Made by a program: the position numbers and the translations under genes
From: CAWBUW01 sp963792075
GTDB taxonomy: Bacteria; Chloroflexota; Anaerolineae; Anaerolineales; UBA4823
Reading direction: 5' to 3'
NCBI GenBank assembly: GCA_963792075.1
Contig: CAWBUW010000002.1
Coordinates: 434,001 to 498,000 of the forward strand
Length of the DNA stretch: 64,000 bases
The notes under the pieces: generated by a model
The model's input: only the letters and a program-made list of their open reading frames with translations
Database searches by the model: none
Told to the model about the DNA's origin: nothing
In this document: positions 52,508 to 61,352 of the stretch, piece after piece
Layout of the letters: the number at the start of each line of letters is the position of its first letter
How positions within the stretch are numbered: the first letter of the stretch is position 1

Positions 52508-53284
52508 CTAAGTTGTGCGGGAATTCAGTTCTACCAGCGCTTGTTCGGCCAGCAGCACATTGTCGGTAAAAATTCCATCCACCCCGATCTGGGCCAGGCG
52601 CTGGATATCTTTGGGCTCGTTGACCGTATAAACGTTCACCCGCCTCCCGGTGCGATGGGCAGATGCAACCAGACGCACTGTGGCATCGTGGATTTCAGGA
52701 TTTAGGGCCTGGTGAGTCACCCATAGACGCCCGATCCAACCCCGCGCCCAGGCGCCAGCCAGGCCGCGCAAGGCCAGCAGCCCGCGCGGAATTTGCGGCA
52801 GCAGGTGCGCCATCTTGCGCAGGTTGCCGGGGGAAAATGAGGAGAACATGACCTTTTGGGCCAGGTTATGTCGTTGCACCACTTCGGCCACTCGCTCGTT
52901 CAGGGTATCTCGCGGTGTGGCATAATTGGTCAGCTCCACGTTGATGAAGGCTTTCTTCCCCACGGTTTCAAACACCTCATCCAGAGTAGGGATTTTTTCG
53001 CCTGCGAAATCGACGTCGAAATACGAACCGGAGTCCAGTTCTTTTAGTTGGGCCAGGGTGTGGGCGCAAGCCCGGCCATGCCCATTCGAGGTGCGCTCTA
53101 AAGTCTGATCGTGGAAAACAAATACCTGCCCATCGGCGCTGAGCTTGGCGTCCAGTTCGATGGCAGGGGGCTGGTTTTTGAACTGGCGCACTGCCAGTTC
53201 AAAGGCAGCCAGTGTGTTTTCGGGTGCATGGGAACTGGCCCCGCGGTGGGCAAAGAACATCGGGCGGGGAAATTCGTTCAGCAT
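52508..53284 (-). CDS. Glycerophosphodiester phosphodiesterase family protein
   Basis: A 258-residue cytoplasmic protein with the GDPD barrel. The catalytic His lies in FFAHRGASSHAPENT and the second in FHDQTLERTSNG; the metal Glu/Asp are in AIELDAKLS, and INVELTNY and IFTDNV close the barrel. It probably hydrolyses glycerophosphodiesters from phospholipid turnover to glycerol-3-phosphate plus an alcohol. No signal peptide is seen. It lies between the AAA ATPase and the dehydratase genes with gaps of 21 and 14 bases. Confidence 0.93.
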   Translation of the reverse strand: MLNEFPRPMFFAHRGASSHAPENTLAAFELAVRQFKNQPPAIELDAKLSADGQVFVFHDQTLERTSNGHGRACAHTLAQLKELDSGSYFDVDFAGEKIPTLDEVFETVGKKAFINVELTNYATPRDTLNERVAEVVQRHNLAQKVMFSSFSPGNLRKMAHLLPQIPRGLLALRGLAGAWARGWIGRLWVTHQALNPEIHDATVRLVASAHRTGRRVNVYTVNEPKDIQRLAQIGVDGIFTDNVLLAEQALVELNSRTT

Positions 53285-53305
53285 TGGAGGATAACCTTCT
53301 GCGAC

Positions 53306-54718
53306 TTACAGCTCGACGAAGTAGGCCTCGGCTGCACGATCAATCAACTCGCGGCTCATCACCGCCTCGGTGGCCAGGTAGCGGCTGATATCTAAGATCT
53401 GGTCGCACAGGTCGCGTGGGTGGGAGGCACGGAGCTTACGTGCCCGCTTGATATACCATTCCTGGAGCAAGTAGGCCAATCCCTGGTCGTTGTATTGGAC
53501 TCCTTTGGATTGGGCTGTGCGTTTGAAGATTTCGCGATACTCTTCGTAAGTCGGGTCACCGATCTCGATTTTGTGCCGCAGGCGGCGCAGGAAAGCTTCA
53601 TCCACCAGGTCGCGCGGCGGCAGGTTGGTAGAGAAAACCACAAGCACGTCAAAGGGGATTTCAAGTTTGCGGCCGGTATGCAGGGTGAGGAAATCTACCC
53701 GGTTCTCCAGGGGGACGATCCAACGGTTGAGCAGATCACGCGGGCGCACCAGTTGGCGGCCAAAGTCATCGATCAGCAAGATGCCGCCATTGGCTTTCAC
53801 CTGGAAGGGAGCTTCGTAGTACTTGTTGGTGTCATCGAAGACCAGGTCCAGCCCGGCCAGGGTCAGCTCACCACCCACCACGATAAAAGGCCGGCGCACT
53901 AATATCCAGCGCGGGTCGCGGCGGGGGTTGCTACGCAGTGCGCCGGTCCCGGTCGGATTGACCGCCGCTTCATCGTTCGCTAACTGATGGTTGACCGAAT
54001 CGTATAGCTTGATCACCTGGCCATCTACGTAAATCGCATAGGGAATATACATCGTCTCACGCAAGACCATATTCCCAATGGCGCGCGCTACGCTCGTTTT
54101 GCCGTTGCCAGGGGGCCCGTACATGAAGATGGAAGTGCCCGAGTTGACGGCAGGGCCGATGCGCTGAAAAGTTTTTTCGGATAGCACCAGGTGCGAGAGC
54201 ACCTGGCGGATGGTGCGGTTTGTCACCGTCAGGCGCTGGTGGGTTTGGCGTCGAACCGATTCGTTATAAACATGCACCGGCACCGGAGCCGGCCCAGCGT
54301 ACTGGCTGCGATCCAGCGCTTCGCGCGCCCTCGCAATCCCGGCAGTCGTGATGGCGTATTGGTAGGCGCCCTCACCCAGGCCGATTTGCGAGGATTTCAC
54401 TTCCACGAACTTTTCCTTTTTTAAGGTGTCCAGGAGCTGGTCCACCAGTCCTGTAAACGGCAAAGCAATCGCCTCAGCGATCTTAAAACCGGTCAGGTAA
54501 CCCTGGAAATACAGGATTTTTAGGGCCAGGTCTTGCAGCCACAAGATGGATAATCCTGTGTCTTCCAGGTTTAAGATATTGGGGGGAGAAAAGCTGGCAT
54601 TTTGCTGGCTTTGAGGGGCTGCTGTGCCCTGGAAAGGAGGTGTGCTGGGTGGGCGCTGGGCCTGGAGAGGAGCGCTGGCTGGCTGGCGGGATAATAAGCC
54701 TGATTTGTGGGAATCCAT
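53306..54718 (-). CDS. AAA ATPase with N-terminal winged-helix-like region
   Basis: A 470-residue protein from the ATG at 54718, behind GGAGG. A disordered Ser/Pro/Gln-rich N-terminus (about 1-50) precedes a small helical domain (about 55-140) that looks like a winged helix. The ATPase core has Walker A GPPGNGKTS (about 200), Walker B GILLIDDFG, sensor 1 VVFSTNLPP and the arginine finger region FLRRLRHKIEIG. An insertion after Walker A (PTGTGALRSNPRRDP) is unusual. Related proteins in this group are of unknown function. It leads the operon and has a TGCTATAAT promoter. Confidence 0.82.
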   Translation of the reverse strand: MDSHKSGLLSRQPASAPLQAQRPPSTPPFQGTAAPQSQQNASFSPPNILNLEDTGLSILWLQDLALKILYFQGYLTGFKIAEAIALPFTGLVDQLLDTLKKEKFVEVKSSQIGLGEGAYQYAITTAGIARAREALDRSQYAGPAPVPVHVYNESVRRQTHQRLTVTNRTIRQVLSHLVLSEKTFQRIGPAVNSGTSIFMYGPPGNGKTSVARAIGNMVLRETMYIPYAIYVDGQVIKLYDSVNHQLANDEAAVNPTGTGALRSNPRRDPRWILVRRPFIVVGGELTLAGLDLVFDDTNKYYEAPFQVKANGGILLIDDFGRQLVRPRDLLNRWIVPLENRVDFLTLHTGRKLEIPFDVLVVFSTNLPPRDLVDEAFLRRLRHKIEIGDPTYEEYREIFKRTAQSKGVQYNDQGLAYLLQEWYIKRARKLRASHPRDLCDQILDISRYLATEAVMSRELIDRAAEAYFVEL

Positions 54719-54799
54719 GATGGGCCTCCATACTTCTCTATCCAAAAATTTGCCCTCATTTTTTGGGATAGGTTCCTAACTTACGAAAGATACACTCCG

Positions 54800-54805
54800 A
54801 TTATA
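54800..54805 (-). promoter_or_regulatory. Extended -10 promoter of the AAA ATPase operon
   Basis: TGCTATAAT reads on the minus strand with TATAAT at 54805-54800, about 80 bases before the ATPase start. Confidence 0.5.
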
Positions 54806-54826
54806 GCACGTCATTCCAAAAAATTT

Positions 54827-54846
54827 GGTTCATTAGGAGTTGCCGT
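54827..54846 (+). repeat. Class B half-element
   Basis: GGTTCATTAGGAGTTGCCGT differs by one base from the left end of the class B element at 41006. No pairing right arm is found nearby, so this looks like a truncated copy. Confidence 0.6.
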
Positions 54847-54910
54847 GCAGAGCTTGCTTAATCGAAAGCCCTGCGTTCCACACCCCTCCCCCCAACTTTA
54901 AGAAAACCCT

Positions 54911-54958
54911 GAGTTGCCGTGACGAAGGGCTATATATGCCCTCTTCCACGGCAATTCC
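54911..54958. repeat. Class B element without an inner core
   Basis: GAGTTGCCGT (54911-54920) pairs with ACGGCAATTCC (54948-54958), and AGGGC with GCCCT inside, around TATATAT. It has the class B ends but no long core stem. The rest of 54719-54988 shows no gene. Confidence 0.6.
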
Positions 54959-54988
54959 TGGAGAGTCTCGTAAAAGCTGCGATTTAGG

Positions 54989-55885
54989 TTAAATCATTTT
55001 TATGATGATGCCGGCCAATACGAGAAGAATGAACGTGCTTACCGAGATCGCAAGTGCGATCATTTGGTGGCGAGGGAGCAGGCCAAGGAATGCTATGGGC
55101 CATGAATAGTATCCCATATACGGCGAAAAGAAAGGCCCTCCGAGTATAGCGCCTTGGCTCTGCCGTTTAACCACCGACCAAACCAGCAAAGGCAAGCCCA
55201 CTAGTATCGAATAGGGCCAAAACGACAGATTCCATCCAGGAGGATCGTCTAGGAGTTTGCCGTACTGAAAGAAATAAGGTCCGTAAATTATAGTGGTGGC
55301 GAGGAAAAGCAGTGTAACTGGTAAGAAGGTGCTGATGATTCGGCGCATTCCACCTTCGCGATAAGCCTCAACTAGCCAATAGACAATCAGTCCAATTCCG
55401 AGTTGCGGCTTGGTCAGGGAGAAGAAAAGACCGATCTGGGGAGGGAGTACATAGCCAATGGCAACCAGCCAGTCGATATTAGGGTTGAGGATATTATGGA
55501 ATAGGTAGAGAGGGTTTGCTACCATCAATGCTGCCACCAGTAGCGAAGCGCCCATTTTTTTTGCTACGAGAAAATATGTTACCACAGCTACTGAAGCCAG
55601 TATGGCCCGCCCGACATCTGCTGGAAGAAATGCAATCGTAACGAGCGGGAGTAATGACCAGGGCACCCAGTGGCAGTTTTCTAGATCGTTAGGATTCTTT
55701 CCGGTGATTAAATACTGAGCACCGGGTCGGAAACAATTATCCCAATCATTGGAGAACTTTTGAGTTTTTCCAAGGTAATATGCCAGTGCAAAAACACAAA
55801 TGCCCAAGATGATTGTAGGGATAATGTTCTTGTATGACTTGATCGTCTTCAAAGCAGGGGGTTGATGAATAATAATTTCTGTCAT
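54989..55885 (-). CDS. Polytopic membrane protein, GT87-like
   Basis: A 298-residue protein with eight or nine membrane helices. The first extracytoplasmic loop has an Asp-rich segment (FSNDWDNCFRPGAQYLITGKNPND) like the DWxxY/GNP motif of GT87 (DUF2029) mannosyltransferase-type proteins, and SLTKPQLGIGL is the conserved KPQ loop of that family. It is shorter than most members. Base composition appears more AT-rich than the surrounding housekeeping genes. It may use a polyprenyl-phosphate sugar in envelope glycan synthesis; this is inferred. Confidence 0.65.
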   Translation of the reverse strand: MTEIIIHQPPALKTIKSYKNIIPTIILGICVFALAYYLGKTQKFSNDWDNCFRPGAQYLITGKNPNDLENCHWVPWSLLPLVTIAFLPADVGRAILASVAVVTYFLVAKKMGASLLVAALMVANPLYLFHNILNPNIDWLVAIGYVLPPQIGLFFSLTKPQLGIGLIVYWLVEAYREGGMRRIISTFLPVTLLFLATTIIYGPYFFQYGKLLDDPPGWNLSFWPYSILVGLPLLVWSVVKRQSQGAILGGPFFSPYMGYYSWPIAFLGLLPRHQMIALAISVSTFILLVLAGIIIKMI

Positions 55886-55912
55886 AAAACATCTAATGGG
55901 AACTGCCCCATC

Positions 55913-55932
55913 ACGGCAACTCCCAATGAACC
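55913..55932 (-). repeat. Class B half-element, reversed
   Basis: The minus strand reads GGTTCATTGGGAGTTGCCGT, exactly the left end of copy 1 at 41006. It sits between the GT87-like gene and the GT2 promoter. Confidence 0.65.
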
Positions 55933-55945
55933 TCTTTTTTCAAGG

Positions 55946-55951
55946 TATAAT
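55946..55951 (+). promoter_or_regulatory. Leaderless promoter of the GT2 gene
   Basis: GGTATAAT ends six bases before the ATG at 55958, so transcription should start at or next to the start codon. Confidence 0.6.
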
Positions 55952-55957
55952 CAAAGC

Positions 55958-56641
55958 ATGAACCTGTCTGTGATTATACCTGTATATAATGAAAAATCAA
56001 CTTTGCGCGAGATCGTGCAGCGCGTGCAAGCCACCGGTTTAGTTTCGGAAATTCTATGCGTGGATGATGGCTCCACGGATGGCAGCCGCGAGATCTTGAC
56101 CGAGTTGGTGGGCAAGAATGGAGTGCGCGTGATCTTTCACGAACGCAACCAGGGGAAAGGTGCCGCGGTGCGTACGGGCATCCGTGCGGCGAAAGGCGAC
56201 TATATCCTCATTCAAGATGCCGACCTGGAATACGACCCGCGTGATTACCCCAATTTGATCAAGCCTGTCGAAGATGGATTAGCCGAAGTAGTGTATGGCT
56301 CGCGTTTCTTGGGCGGCGCACGCCGCCCGATCCTGTTTTGGAATATGGTGGCGAATAAGATCCTCACCTTTATCACCAATATTCTCTATAACAATATCCT
56401 CACGGATATGGAGACAGGCTACAAGCTTTTCATGCGCGAGCTGGTAGTGGATATGCCGCTCCACGCGCGTGGGTTTGAGTTCGAGCCCGAATTTACTGCC
56501 AAGATCCTGAAACGCAAGGCACGCATTTACGAGGTACCGATTACTTTCACACCGCGCGATTACACCGAAGGCAAAAAGATCAAAGCCAAAGATGGATTTA
56601 TTGCCATGTGGACTTTGATCAAATACCGCTTCGTTGATTGA
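55958..56641 (+). CDS. GT2 family glycosyltransferase (dolichyl-phosphate mannose synthase-like)
   Basis: A 227-residue GT-A enzyme with LSVIIPVYNEKSTLREIV, the nucleotide-sugar motif CVDDGSTDGS, the metal motif QDADLEYDP, GSRFLGG and the later DMETGYKLF segment. It closely follows the pattern of DPM1-like enzymes that make polyprenyl-phosphate sugars, and it lacks membrane helices. This product could serve as donor for GT-C enzymes such as the GT87-like neighbour. No ribosome site is present; the start is set by the TATAAT box six bases upstream. Confidence 0.88.
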   Translation: MNLSVIIPVYNEKSTLREIVQRVQATGLVSEILCVDDGSTDGSREILTELVGKNGVRVIFHERNQGKGAAVRTGIRAAKGDYILIQDADLEYDPRDYPNLIKPVEDGLAEVVYGSRFLGGARRPILFWNMVANKILTFITNILYNNILTDMETGYKLFMRELVVDMPLHARGFEFEPEFTAKILKRKARIYEVPITFTPRDYTEGKKIKAKDGFIAMWTLIKYRFVD

Positions 56642-56667
56642 CCGAATGGTGGAGCTTTATTGCCCCA

Positions 56668-57264
56668 TCATTTTTCTGCAGTTGCCCACATGTTGAGGAA
56701 TAATTCAAAATACCCGAACTTCACCTTCCTCATTTCAAAACCTGCCTGTCCAAAATACCAGCCAATAAGAGGTAGCGTGTAAGCATAGGTATGCTCCTCA
56801 ATCTCCTCCTCACTGACAAGGCTTAATTGGGCCATGGTTTTCAGAAGCCTATCAGACCAGGCAGCAGGGGTCGTCAGGATAACTTTTCCTCCTGGAATGA
56901 GCACCCGCTGGATTTCTCGAAACAGCAACGCCATGTTATTTGGATCAAGATGTTCTACAACTGCTAACAAAGTGACGATGTTGAAATAAGCTTCCTCAAA
57001 TGGAAGATGAGGTTCACGATCAAGATCCAGATTATAACTTTCAATATTCAATTCTTTTGCTGTTGTAGTGGGTAAGGCAACTTGATCCACTGCGATTTTT
57101 TTTGCAAAAGAGGTATGTGCCAGAAAATAGGGGTAACTTCCACAGCCAATATCCAAAATGCGCCCGTTCCTCAAACGGTCAGGAATGATCGAGTTGGCTT
57201 TGCGGGCGCGCAAAAACGCCAACAGTGGTTCTAAATAGCCTTTTCCTCTGGTCAGGGATGTCAT
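56668..57264 (-). CDS. SAM-dependent class I methyltransferase
   Basis: A 198-residue protein with motif I ILDIGCGSYPYF, an acidic motif II (AVDQVALP), VVEHLDPNN and the post-core GGKVILTTPAA. This is the small class I fold often found in glycan or lipid modification clusters. Its start is three bases after the recJ stop, so it is translated from the same message. The substrate is unknown. The codon and base composition look slightly more AT-rich than recJ. Confidence 0.85.
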   Translation of the reverse strand: MTSLTRGKGYLEPLLAFLRARKANSIIPDRLRNGRILDIGCGSYPYFLAHTSFAKKIAVDQVALPTTTAKELNIESYNLDLDREPHLPFEEAYFNIVTLLAVVEHLDPNNMALLFREIQRVLIPGGKVILTTPAAWSDRLLKTMAQLSLVSEEEIEEHTYAYTLPLIGWYFGQAGFEMRKVKFGYFELFLNMWATAEK

Positions 57265-57267
57265 TGT

Positions 57268-58977
57268 CTATTCGCCCTCAGCAGGTTTAAGATCGCGCAC
57301 GTTCAACTGCAAAGTGACCTGCCCGTTGAACTCGTTGGCTTCGAACTGGTACAACAAGTCCACCTCTGCCGGCAGGCGGTTGAGCCAACTGCCCATCCGG
57401 AAAGCGATGGCATCGTAAGTGATGCGCCCATCGGTGACGGACAGCTTCAAATGAGCGCTGTCCTTGCCCACCGTCCGGGCCCCGCGCACCTTCAGCCCGC
57501 GTGATACGAAAGTAGGCTGCCGGTTTTCCATGCCCGTCGGCTGCAGCCATTCCAGGAATTTCAACAGCTCTGGCCTGAGCTCCGACAGTGGGATTTCCAT
57601 GTCTGCGTGCAGGGTGGGGCGCAAATCCAGGGAACCAAGCTCACGCTCGGCGATCGCACGCAGCCGCTCCATAAGAATGGGCAGGTTTTCGTTGCGGACC
57701 GTAAAGCCTGCCGCGGCTGCATGCCCACCATGGTGTTCCAACAGCTCAGCGCATTCATCCAACGCCGCAGTGATGTGAAATTCACTGATACTACGGCAGG
57801 AAGCGCGGGTGAATTCGGGCCCATGCTGCCCGACGATCGCCGGGCGGTAATATTGTTCGGTCAGGCGGGAAGCCACCAATCCAACCACGCCCGGGTTGAA
57901 ATCGGGGTGGGCGGCAAACAAGAGCAGCGGTTCCCCCCCTTCGCTCAAGGCGATCTGTTCAGCCTCGATTTGTAGTAGGCGGGTGATCTCCTGTCGCTCA
58001 CGGTTCTGGATTTCCAGTTTCTGTGCCAGCATGGCTGCTGTGCTGACCTCCGTGGCGGCCAGCAGTTCAAACGCTGCCAGCGCCGATTCGAGTCGCCCGG
58101 CGGCATTCAAACGGGGGCCGAGCGAATAACTGATATCGCCCGCGGTAATATTCGCCGGCTTCAAGCCAGATACTCCGATCAGCGCCATGATCCCCTGGCG
58201 CTGTGGACGGCGGATCTGCTCCAGGCCGGCCTTGACCAGGGCGCGGTTTTCCCCCGTCAGGGGTGCCAGGTCGGTAATGGTGCCCAGCGCAACCAGGTCC
58301 AGGTATTCCTCGCCAGGTGAGCGCCCGTTTGACATTTGGGGCGCCATCTCGGCCAGCCCGCAGGCCAGCTTGTAAGCCAGGCCAACCCCGGCCAGGTTTT
58401 TATCCGGGTAGGTGTCGAGCGGCTGCTTGGGGTTGATCACGGCCAGGGCCAGGGGCAGTTCGTTGGTTGGTTGGTGGTGATCGGTGATGATCAGACCCAG
58501 CCCAATCTTGCGCGCATGCTCGGCCTCGGCCGGCGAGCGGATGCCGCAGTCCACGGTAATCACCAGGGAAACGCCATCCTCGCGCAGCGAAGAAAGTGCT
58601 TCATTGTTGAGACCATATCCTTCTTCAAAGCGATTGGGGATGTACCCGCGCACCTGAGCTCCCAGGCGGCGCAGGAACTGGACCAACAACGCCGTGGCGG
58701 TCACCCCATCCGCATCGTAGTCGCCATAAATAGCGATGCGCTCATCTTGCCGGATGGCAGCGAGAATGCGTTCGGAGGCAGCCTGGATCCCCAGCATGTT
58801 CAAAGGCTCGGTGCCTGGCGGCGGCTGTGCAAACAGGAAACGCTGGGCAGCCTCCAGAGTCTGGTAGCCCCGGTTGTATAAGATCTGGCGCAGCACGGGG
58901 TGAAAATCTAAGAGGGCCTGTTCTGCTTCACCCGAGATGAGAGCAGGCAAAATCCAGCGTTTGCTCAGTGGCTGCAT
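57268..58977 (-). CDS. recJ: Single-stranded-DNA-specific exonuclease
   Basis: A 569-residue 5'-3' exonuclease of the DHH family used in recombination and mismatch/base-excision repair. Motifs include DYDADG (86-91), the DCGIRS segment, DHH (LIITDHHQP, about 163), SYSLGPRLNAAGR and the DHHA1 region HHGGHAAAAGFTV; an OB-fold follows at the C-terminus (about 450-569). Length is normal. It starts two bases after the ROK kinase stop. Confidence 0.96.
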   Translation of the reverse strand: MQPLSKRWILPALISGEAEQALLDFHPVLRQILYNRGYQTLEAAQRFLFAQPPPGTEPLNMLGIQAASERILAAIRQDERIAIYGDYDADGVTATALLVQFLRRLGAQVRGYIPNRFEEGYGLNNEALSSLREDGVSLVITVDCGIRSPAEAEHARKIGLGLIITDHHQPTNELPLALAVINPKQPLDTYPDKNLAGVGLAYKLACGLAEMAPQMSNGRSPGEEYLDLVALGTITDLAPLTGENRALVKAGLEQIRRPQRQGIMALIGVSGLKPANITAGDISYSLGPRLNAAGRLESALAAFELLAATEVSTAAMLAQKLEIQNRERQEITRLLQIEAEQIALSEGGEPLLLFAAHPDFNPGVVGLVASRLTEQYYRPAIVGQHGPEFTRASCRSISEFHITAALDECAELLEHHGGHAAAAGFTVRNENLPILMERLRAIAERELGSLDLRPTLHADMEIPLSELRPELLKFLEWLQPTGMENRQPTFVSRGLKVRGARTVGKDSAHLKLSVTDGRITYDAIAFRMGSWLNRLPAEVDLLYQFEANEFNGQVTLQLNVRDLKPAEGE

Positions 58978-58979
58978 AT

Positions 58980-59918
58980 TCAGGCCTTGACCACCGATTG
59001 AGCTAACACCGAGGCCCCGATCAGCCCGGCATCATCCCCCAGGGCTGCTCGGGTGATGACCAGGCCATCCATGTAGCGCTGCGTCATCAGGTTTTGCCGG
59101 ACCCCTTCCAGCAGCGTGGCATACATCAGTTCTAAGCATTGCGAAACGCCTCCCCCCAGGATGATCGCAGTCGGATTGAAAGTGAGCAGGTAACTTGCAA
59201 TCGCCTGGCCCAGGGCTCGAGCAGCACGGTCCAGCGCGGCGATGGCTAATGCGTCGCCTTCCTTGGCCGCAAGGGCCACCTGCCGGGCCGAAATGGGCTG
59301 CCCTTTCGGCAGGGTGGAGAGGGCGCCTTTTCCCAACTCGGCCATCGCCCAACGCGCGATCCCGGTGCCTGAAGCAATCGCTTCCAGGTGCCCCTTGCCG
59401 CCGCAGCCACAAGCCGGTCCGTTCGGGTCTACGGTAATGTGTCCCAGCTCGCCTGCCAGGCCGCGCTGGCCCAGCAGCAGTTCATCGTTGATGATCACCC
59501 CCCCGCCGATGCCGGTGCTGACGGTGATGTACACCAGGTGATGGTGTCCGCGTCCCGCGCCATACTTCCACTCTCCCAGAGCAGCCAGGTTGGCGTCATT
59601 GCCCAACGCCACCGGCACCCCAAATTCGCTTTCCAGGATTTGCTGCAGGGGCAGGTTTTCCCATCCTGGGATGTTGGGCGCTTCGATGATCACCCCGGCA
59701 TACGGATCGGTCGGGCCGGGCACGGCAATGCCAATGGCAGCCACGCTGTCTTGTTCGGGCCAGATGTCATGGACCAGAGCCACCAGGCGCTGCTGCGAAT
59801 CCCCCTCACTGCCTTGGGTGGGGACGCGCTGCACCAACTCTGGGGTGTGGCTGTCCATCAAAAAACGAGCGGCGCGCATCTGCGTTCCGCCAATATCCAG
59901 CGCAATTACGTAGGGCAT
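58980..59918 (-). CDS. ROK-family sugar kinase (probable glucokinase)
   Basis: A 312-residue kinase from the ATG at 59918. The N-terminal ATP motif is ALDIGGTQMRAA; GNDANLAALGE and STGIGGGVIIN form the active site; the ROK zinc signature is GHITVDPNGPACGCGGKGH followed by LEAIASG. No DNA-binding domain is present, so it is an enzyme, not a repressor. Glucose is the likely substrate, which would fit glycogen and maltodextrin use elsewhere in the window. The promoter gives a near-leaderless transcript. Confidence 0.9.
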   Translation of the reverse strand: MPYVIALDIGGTQMRAARFLMDSHTPELVQRVPTQGSEGDSQQRLVALVHDIWPEQDSVAAIGIAVPGPTDPYAGVIIEAPNIPGWENLPLQQILESEFGVPVALGNDANLAALGEWKYGAGRGHHHLVYITVSTGIGGGVIINDELLLGQRGLAGELGHITVDPNGPACGCGGKGHLEAIASGTGIARWAMAELGKGALSTLPKGQPISARQVALAAKEGDALAIAALDRAARALGQAIASYLLTFNPTAIILGGGVSQCLELMYATLLEGVRQNLMTQRYMDGLVITRAALGDDAGLIGASVLAQSVVKA

Positions 59919-59969
59919 GCTGGAAGTATAGCATAAATAAGCCCATTTACTGCTATAATCAGCACTGTT
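59919..59969. promoter_or_regulatory. Divergent, near-leaderless promoters of the ROK kinase and yvcK
   Basis: On the minus strand TGCTATACT ends six bases before the ROK ATG. On the plus strand TGCTATAAT (59951-59959) ends ten bases before the yvcK ATG. Both are extended -10 boxes with TGC spacing, in a 51-base gap. Confidence 0.6.
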
Positions 59970-61307
59970 ATGGTTCAAAAGCAAGACCGCTGGTACCGTC
60001 GTTTGGCGGACTACCTGGTGACACTCTTGGGGTGGCTGGTGCCAGGGCTTGGCGTCAAACGTTATATTCTCTTGATCCTGGCAGGCACCACTCTGATTGG
60101 TGTTGGCCTGGCTGTTTTGATTCTGGATTTTTATCGCAACGCGCCTGAGACCTGGTGGCTGCCTTTGGTGGCAGCGGCTTCGCTGCGCGGGTTCGCCAGG
60201 CCGGTGCGCGCCCTGATCTTCGGCAGCCTGGGCGTCGGGCTGATCCTGGTCGGCATGTGGGGGCTGAACCGCGCTCTGATGGCGCCTTACCGCCGGCCCG
60301 GAAGGCGGATGTTAGATGTGCTGACGCAGCACCGCAAGCGCGAGCGGGGTCCCCGCATCGTGGCAATGGGCGGCGGGCATGGTTTGTACAGCTTGCTGCG
60401 CGGCCTGAAGCAGTATACGCGCAACCTGACTGCGGTGGTCACGGTGGCTGACGACGGGGGCTCCTCGGGTAAGCTGCGCAGGTCGATGGGCATTTTGCCC
60501 CCCGGCGATATCCGCAACTGCCTGGCAGCAATGTCCAGCGAAGAAGCGCTGCTGGCGCAGCTTTTCCAATACCGCTTTCCAGAGGGGGACCATGGCCTGC
60601 AGGGGCATTCGTTTGGAAACTTGTTCATCACTGCCCTGACCGAGATCACGGGTAGTTTTGAGGAAGCTGTGGCCGAGTCGGGGAAGGTGCTGGCTGTGCA
60701 AGGGCAGGTGCTGCCCGCTACCTTGCACGATGTGCGCCTGGTAGCTGATATTCGCCTGCCTTATGTCAGCTCTGACGTGCGTGTCGAAGGGGAAAGCCGC
60801 ATCCCAGAAATGCCAGGGCAGATTAACCGGGTCTGGTTAGAGCCGAATGAACCGACGGCTTTCCCCGGAGTGATCCAGGCCTTGTTGGCCGCAGATCTGA
60901 TCCTGGTTGGACCGGGCAGTCTGTATACCAGCATCTTACCCAACCTGCTGGTGCCAGATATCCTGGCGGCCATCCGCTCCAGCCGGGCGATGAAGGTGTA
61001 TGTCTGCAACCTGGCCACGCAGCCGGGCGAAACGGATCATTTCAGCGCTGCCGATCATGTGCGCGCCCTGGTGGAACATGTGGGGGACGGCTTGTTCGAT
61101 CTTGTGCTGGTCAACCAGCGTATGATGGGAACGCTGCCTGAGGGCGTGGAGTGGGTGCATTTGCAAGACGTATCTGAGATCCAGAGTGCAGTTTACCAGG
61201 CTGACCTGATCGACGAGAACATCCCCGGACGACATGATCCGGAGAAGCTGGGCAAAGTTCTGATGGAATTGCTTCAAGAACGCACCGGACCTCTGGTAGA
61301 ATTGTAA
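59970..61307 (+). CDS. yvcK: YvcK/CofD-like gluconeogenesis factor with N-terminal membrane domain
   Basis: A 445-residue protein. The C-terminal 320 residues are the YvcK/CofD-like fold with MGGGHGLYSLLRGLK, VTVADDGGSSGKLR, PPGDIRNCLAA, HSFGNLFITAL and VGPGSLYTSILPNLL. In Bacillus, YvcK binds UDP-GlcNAc and is needed for growth on gluconeogenic carbon sources and for cell-wall synthesis. The first 110 residues add two or three membrane helices not present in the Bacillus protein. It precedes gap-pgk-tpiA by 45 bases, placing it with lower glycolysis/gluconeogenesis. Confidence 0.88.
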   Translation: MVQKQDRWYRRLADYLVTLLGWLVPGLGVKRYILLILAGTTLIGVGLAVLILDFYRNAPETWWLPLVAAASLRGFARPVRALIFGSLGVGLILVGMWGLNRALMAPYRRPGRRMLDVLTQHRKRERGPRIVAMGGGHGLYSLLRGLKQYTRNLTAVVTVADDGGSSGKLRRSMGILPPGDIRNCLAAMSSEEALLAQLFQYRFPEGDHGLQGHSFGNLFITALTEITGSFEEAVAESGKVLAVQGQVLPATLHDVRLVADIRLPYVSSDVRVEGESRIPEMPGQINRVWLEPNEPTAFPGVIQALLAADLILVGPGSLYTSILPNLLVPDILAAIRSSRAMKVYVCNLATQPGETDHFSAADHVRALVEHVGDGLFDLVLVNQRMMGTLPEGVEWVHLQDVSEIQSAVYQADLIDENIPGRHDPEKLGKVLMELLQERTGPLVEL

Positions 61308-61352
61308 GGTGTAAAATTTCACAATCCAACCAATCCATATAGGAGGTTTTCA

